NCBI GenBank assembly: GCA_937944405.1
Contig: CALDYR010000003.1
Location: 26,633 to 90,632, forward strand
Direction: 5' to 3'
DNA: 64,000 nucleotides
Origin: an uncultured Pirellulaceae bacterium
Lineage (GTDB): Bacteria > Planctomycetota > Planctomycetia > Pirellulales > Pirellulaceae
Shown: in pieces, positions 61,373-64,000 of the stretch
Numbering within the stretch: position 1 is the stretch's first letter
How the letters are laid out: each line of letters opens with the position of its first letter
The notes under the pieces: generated by a model
What the model was told of the DNA's origin: nothing
What the model saw: only the letters and a program-made list of their open reading frames with translations
Database searches by the model: none
Position numbers and translations under genes: made by a program

Positions 61373-62839
61373 CTACCGATGTTCGGGGACGCCCAACAGG
61401 CCCGGGTCATCGGTTTGCGGACCGGTGATTTCCGGTATCTCCCGCCAATCGAACCAACGATCCAACAGGATTTTCTGGCTGTTATAGGGAACAAAGACGC
61501 GGCCGTTAAGATTGTACAGTGATCCCATCCACAACTGTGATGTGTCTGCGATTCTATTTTCAGCGTCGAACTTTATGTCGAATTGGATTGCATAATGAGC
61601 TTTTGGTTTGGAAGTGTTTTGAACGACGAACACCTTGCCTGTTGCTTTTGGGGGATCATTGGAACGGTCGATTGGATACCGGCACCGCCACCATTGATCT
61701 TGATGAATCGTTCTCATTGGCAAGACACCTTCGACCATCGGGCGGCCTTGTAAACCGTCGCCAAGCCGAAAATTATCCGACAGCCCAATCACGGACATGA
61801 TGTGGTCGGTAAAAAGTGCGCTTGTCGTGTTGGCTGATCGTTTGATTTCAAAATCAATAAATAGATCGCCGGTTACTAAATCGCCCCATTTTAAGCGATT
61901 CCCCCCCACATCGGTCAGCCAAACTTCCAACTGAGCCGTTCGATAAAAACCACCGTTAAACAAACGCGGGTCACGTTCATCATTGCCGCGATAATAGACA
62001 CCGCCTAAACGAGGTGGATGCAGAGGGTGAGGCGGTGAAAGTGAACTTGAGCGTTGCGGCGGACCGGTATAGGTCAGCAATTCGGCGTTGAGCGCTGTGA
62101 TTTTCTCCACGGCGTCTTTATGTTTTGCATCGTAATGAATGTAAGTGGCGATGCAAAAGAAAAATAAAACCACAATCGCAACGGTTTTCATCCGGTTTAA
62201 CCGGCGCGACCAAGCCGGCAGCAGTATGGCGGATTGAGATTGGGCACGCGATTTTTCATAGGCTTCCGATCTGCGAAAGCCCCAAAACATCATCAGCGCT
62301 GTCACGAAAGAAACGATCGAAAGATAGAACAGGCCGCGGAAACCACGGTGTTTCATACGCCCCTCAAACCAAACAAGACCATCGGCGAGCGTCTGCCACG
62401 TGTTGGTTTGCTGCCGTTGTGGGGAAAGGCATTTCGACGCACCAACGCCGTCCGGCCAAGGAGCTCCTGCTTCGACCCACGCGGTTAGTGCTGCGATTTG
62501 AGTACCCTTTAGCGGCGGGCCCTGTTTGGGCATTCGAAAACCTGCCTCGGTCGAATTGATGCGGGCGACCAGTGCGCTGTCGCTGGATGGTGATCCTAAG
62601 ATCGCGCGCCCCGTGTGCCCACCTTTTTCGACGCCCGCACGACCGGCATCGAATCTCAGGTTGCCTTCGGCCCGGTCCGCATTGTGGCAACTGATACAGC
62701 GGTCCTGTAAAATCGGCCAGATATCAGTGGCAAAATTAACTCCGCCCGTTTCCTGAGCCCCAAGGTAAGGGCATTCCAGAAAAGATATCGCGACCGCAGA
62801 CGATACGACAACGCAAAAACTAATTGTGGAAAAGTTCAT
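61373..62839 (-). CDS. Planctomycete-type cytochrome c domain protein with TM segments
   Basis: 'FATDIWPILQDRCISCHNADRAEGNLRFDAGRAGVEKGGHTGRAILGSPSSDSALVARI...RMPKQGPPLKGTQIAALTAWVEAGAPWPDG'. Confidence 0.88.
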   Translation of the reverse strand: MNFSTISFCVVVSSAVAISFLECPYLGAQETGGVNFATDIWPILQDRCISCHNADRAEGNLRFDAGRAGVEKGGHTGRAILGSPSSDSALVARINSTEAGFRMPKQGPPLKGTQIAALTAWVEAGAPWPDGVGASKCLSPQRQQTNTWQTLADGLVWFEGRMKHRGFRGLFYLSIVSFVTALMMFWGFRRSEAYEKSRAQSQSAILLPAWSRRLNRMKTVAIVVLFFFCIATYIHYDAKHKDAVEKITALNAELLTYTGPPQRSSSLSPPHPLHPPRLGGVYYRGNDERDPRLFNGGFYRTAQLEVWLTDVGGNRLKWGDLVTGDLFIDFEIKRSANTTSALFTDHIMSVIGLSDNFRLGDGLQGRPMVEGVLPMRTIHQDQWWRCRYPIDRSNDPPKATGKVFVVQNTSKPKAHYAIQFDIKFDAENRIADTSQLWMGSLYNLNGRVFVPYNSQKILLDRWFDWREIPEITGPQTDDPGLLGVPEHR

Positions 62840-63041
62840 CCCCCAAGTTTAGCGTTTCTGCGCTGAGGTTGCGATTGCTGCTGCAGGAGGAGGCGAAACA
62901 ATCGCTGGTTTGAGCCGCCCCGTGGATGAAATGATAAAATGGATTGAGTGGCTCCGCCAATCTCAAGTTTTCTCCGCCTGTCGCAGGTCTACGTTCGCGG
63001 GGGGAACTTACAACGTGGGAAATCAAAAATAAAGTGGATGA

Positions 63042-64000
63042 TTAAACGTTGGCGGGCTGGTGTTTGGATTCGCAGAAGGCCAACGTATCATCGAGAGACA
63101 TGAGGTTTTTGCGGAAAGCGGGATCTTTGCGATACCAAGCCGCGATCATCAATTGCAAATTCATTTCCATCACATTGGCCGGGGGTGTGACTATTTCATT
63201 GGCAAGTTTCATTAGATTTTGCTTTGCCATTGCGGCCTGTTTGACCGTACGTGGTTGAGGAAGCGACCCCACCATTTGCCCGCTTTTGAGGACCAGCCAA
63301 ATGGCTTGCCGGCCAAACCCGTCCACCGGCACGACCCCGTTAAGTTTCTCGCGTGATTCTTCCAGCGCCGACATTCGCAACGCCAGCCAAGAAAGGTGTT
63401 TCCAGCGATCACGCAACAGAGTTGCTTTTTCGAAATGTTGTCGTGCCCCGGCGTCCAGCATCTGTTGTTCAAGTTGGATGAGGGCCGAAACGTCTTTTAA
63501 CCTAAGGAAATCAATGGCGTTGGCCACTTGGTTTAGGTATTTTTCTTTGCTACACCGTCCGGCGCAGGGGCCGGGACAACTGCCAAGTTCAAAACGAATG
63601 CATCCGGCCGCAGGCACATTGTCGAAAAGCTGACGTTGGTTGCTAAATTGAAATTTCGTTCGGTCGGGACAGTCGCGAAGCCCGAACGTAAGATTGATCG
63701 CTTCGACGGCGGCCTTTAGGCGGCTCGTTCCAGCGATCGGGCCAATCGCCCATTGACTGCGCTGGGTTAAATGCAGGGCCACGTAGGCGCGCGGTGCGGT
63801 GCTACCCCCGATGCAAATGTAGGCAGGTTGTCGGCGATGGGGTTGGCCCTGTTTATTGAAGTCCGGACGCCAGCGATTGATCAACTCTTGTTCACGAATC
63901 AGCGCTAAAAGTTCATGCGAAACGGGTTCCCAGACCAAGCGTTGGCTGTGGCGGACGATACGTCCCATTTTGGGATCCGATGGCGTTTTGGCGAAATAGG
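63042..64000 (-). CDS. UvrC-like (GIY-YIG) nuclease, 5'-truncated by the window edge
   Basis: 'MGRIVRHSQRLVWEPVSHELLALIREQELINRWRPDFNKQ' is the end of a GIY-YIG domain; '...FELGSCPGPCAGRCSKEKYLNQVANAIDFLRLKD' is UvrC-like. The frame is open to position 64000. Confidence 0.82.
   Translation of the reverse strand, partial: YFAKTPSDPKMGRIVRHSQRLVWEPVSHELLALIREQELINRWRPDFNKQGQPHRRQPAYICIGGSTAPRAYVALHLTQRSQWAIGPIAGTSRLKAAVEAINLTFGLRDCPDRTKFQFSNQRQLFDNVPAAGCIRFELGSCPGPCAGRCSKEKYLNQVANAIDFLRLKDVSALIQLEQQMLDAGARQHFEKATLLRDRWKHLSWLALRMSALEESREKLNGVVPVDGFGRQAIWLVLKSGQMVGSLPQPRTVKQAAMAKQNLMKLANEIVTPPANVMEMNLQLMIAAWYRKDPAFRKNLMSLDDTLAFCESKHQPANV

Overview
The window looks like planctomycete (Pirellulaceae-like) chromosome. 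Support for this comes from a DUF1559/H-X9-DG pilin-like gene, PEP-CTERM and sulfatase genes, a planctomycete-type cytochrome, and a large SecA with a SEC-C tail. Housekeeping genes are recognisable: metK, waaA, secA, glutamate dehydrogenase, thiC, a RegB/RegA two-component pair, gluconokinase, a SNF2 helicase and a UvrC-like nuclease cut by the right edge. A class III cyclase is cut by the left edge.

The most interesting parts are: (i) a co-directional haem/redox cluster at 13.9-18.8 kb (Tll0287/DUF3365-like c-haem protein, globin, an FAD/NAD + BFD [2Fe-2S] + bis-haem-b membrane fusion protein, and an approximately 11-haem cytochrome c); (ii) an approximately 90-nt intergenic sequence shared between the leader of an orphan NusG-like gene and the region upstream of a PEP-CTERM gene; (iii) a DUF2760-Hsp70-Hsp70 cluster; (iv) a SecA with what looks like a multiplied C-terminal helical motif; (v) a CEMIP/G8-type secreted protein with an internal tandem duplication; (vi) a pseudokinase-like/STN-like membrane protein pair. 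The gene-poor 31.5-45.3 kb and 54.2-57.7 kb stretches carry decayed IS elements, gene remnants and many short tandem duplications. No tRNA, rRNA or CRISPR was recognised. All family calls come from reading the translations by eye; no database search was run.
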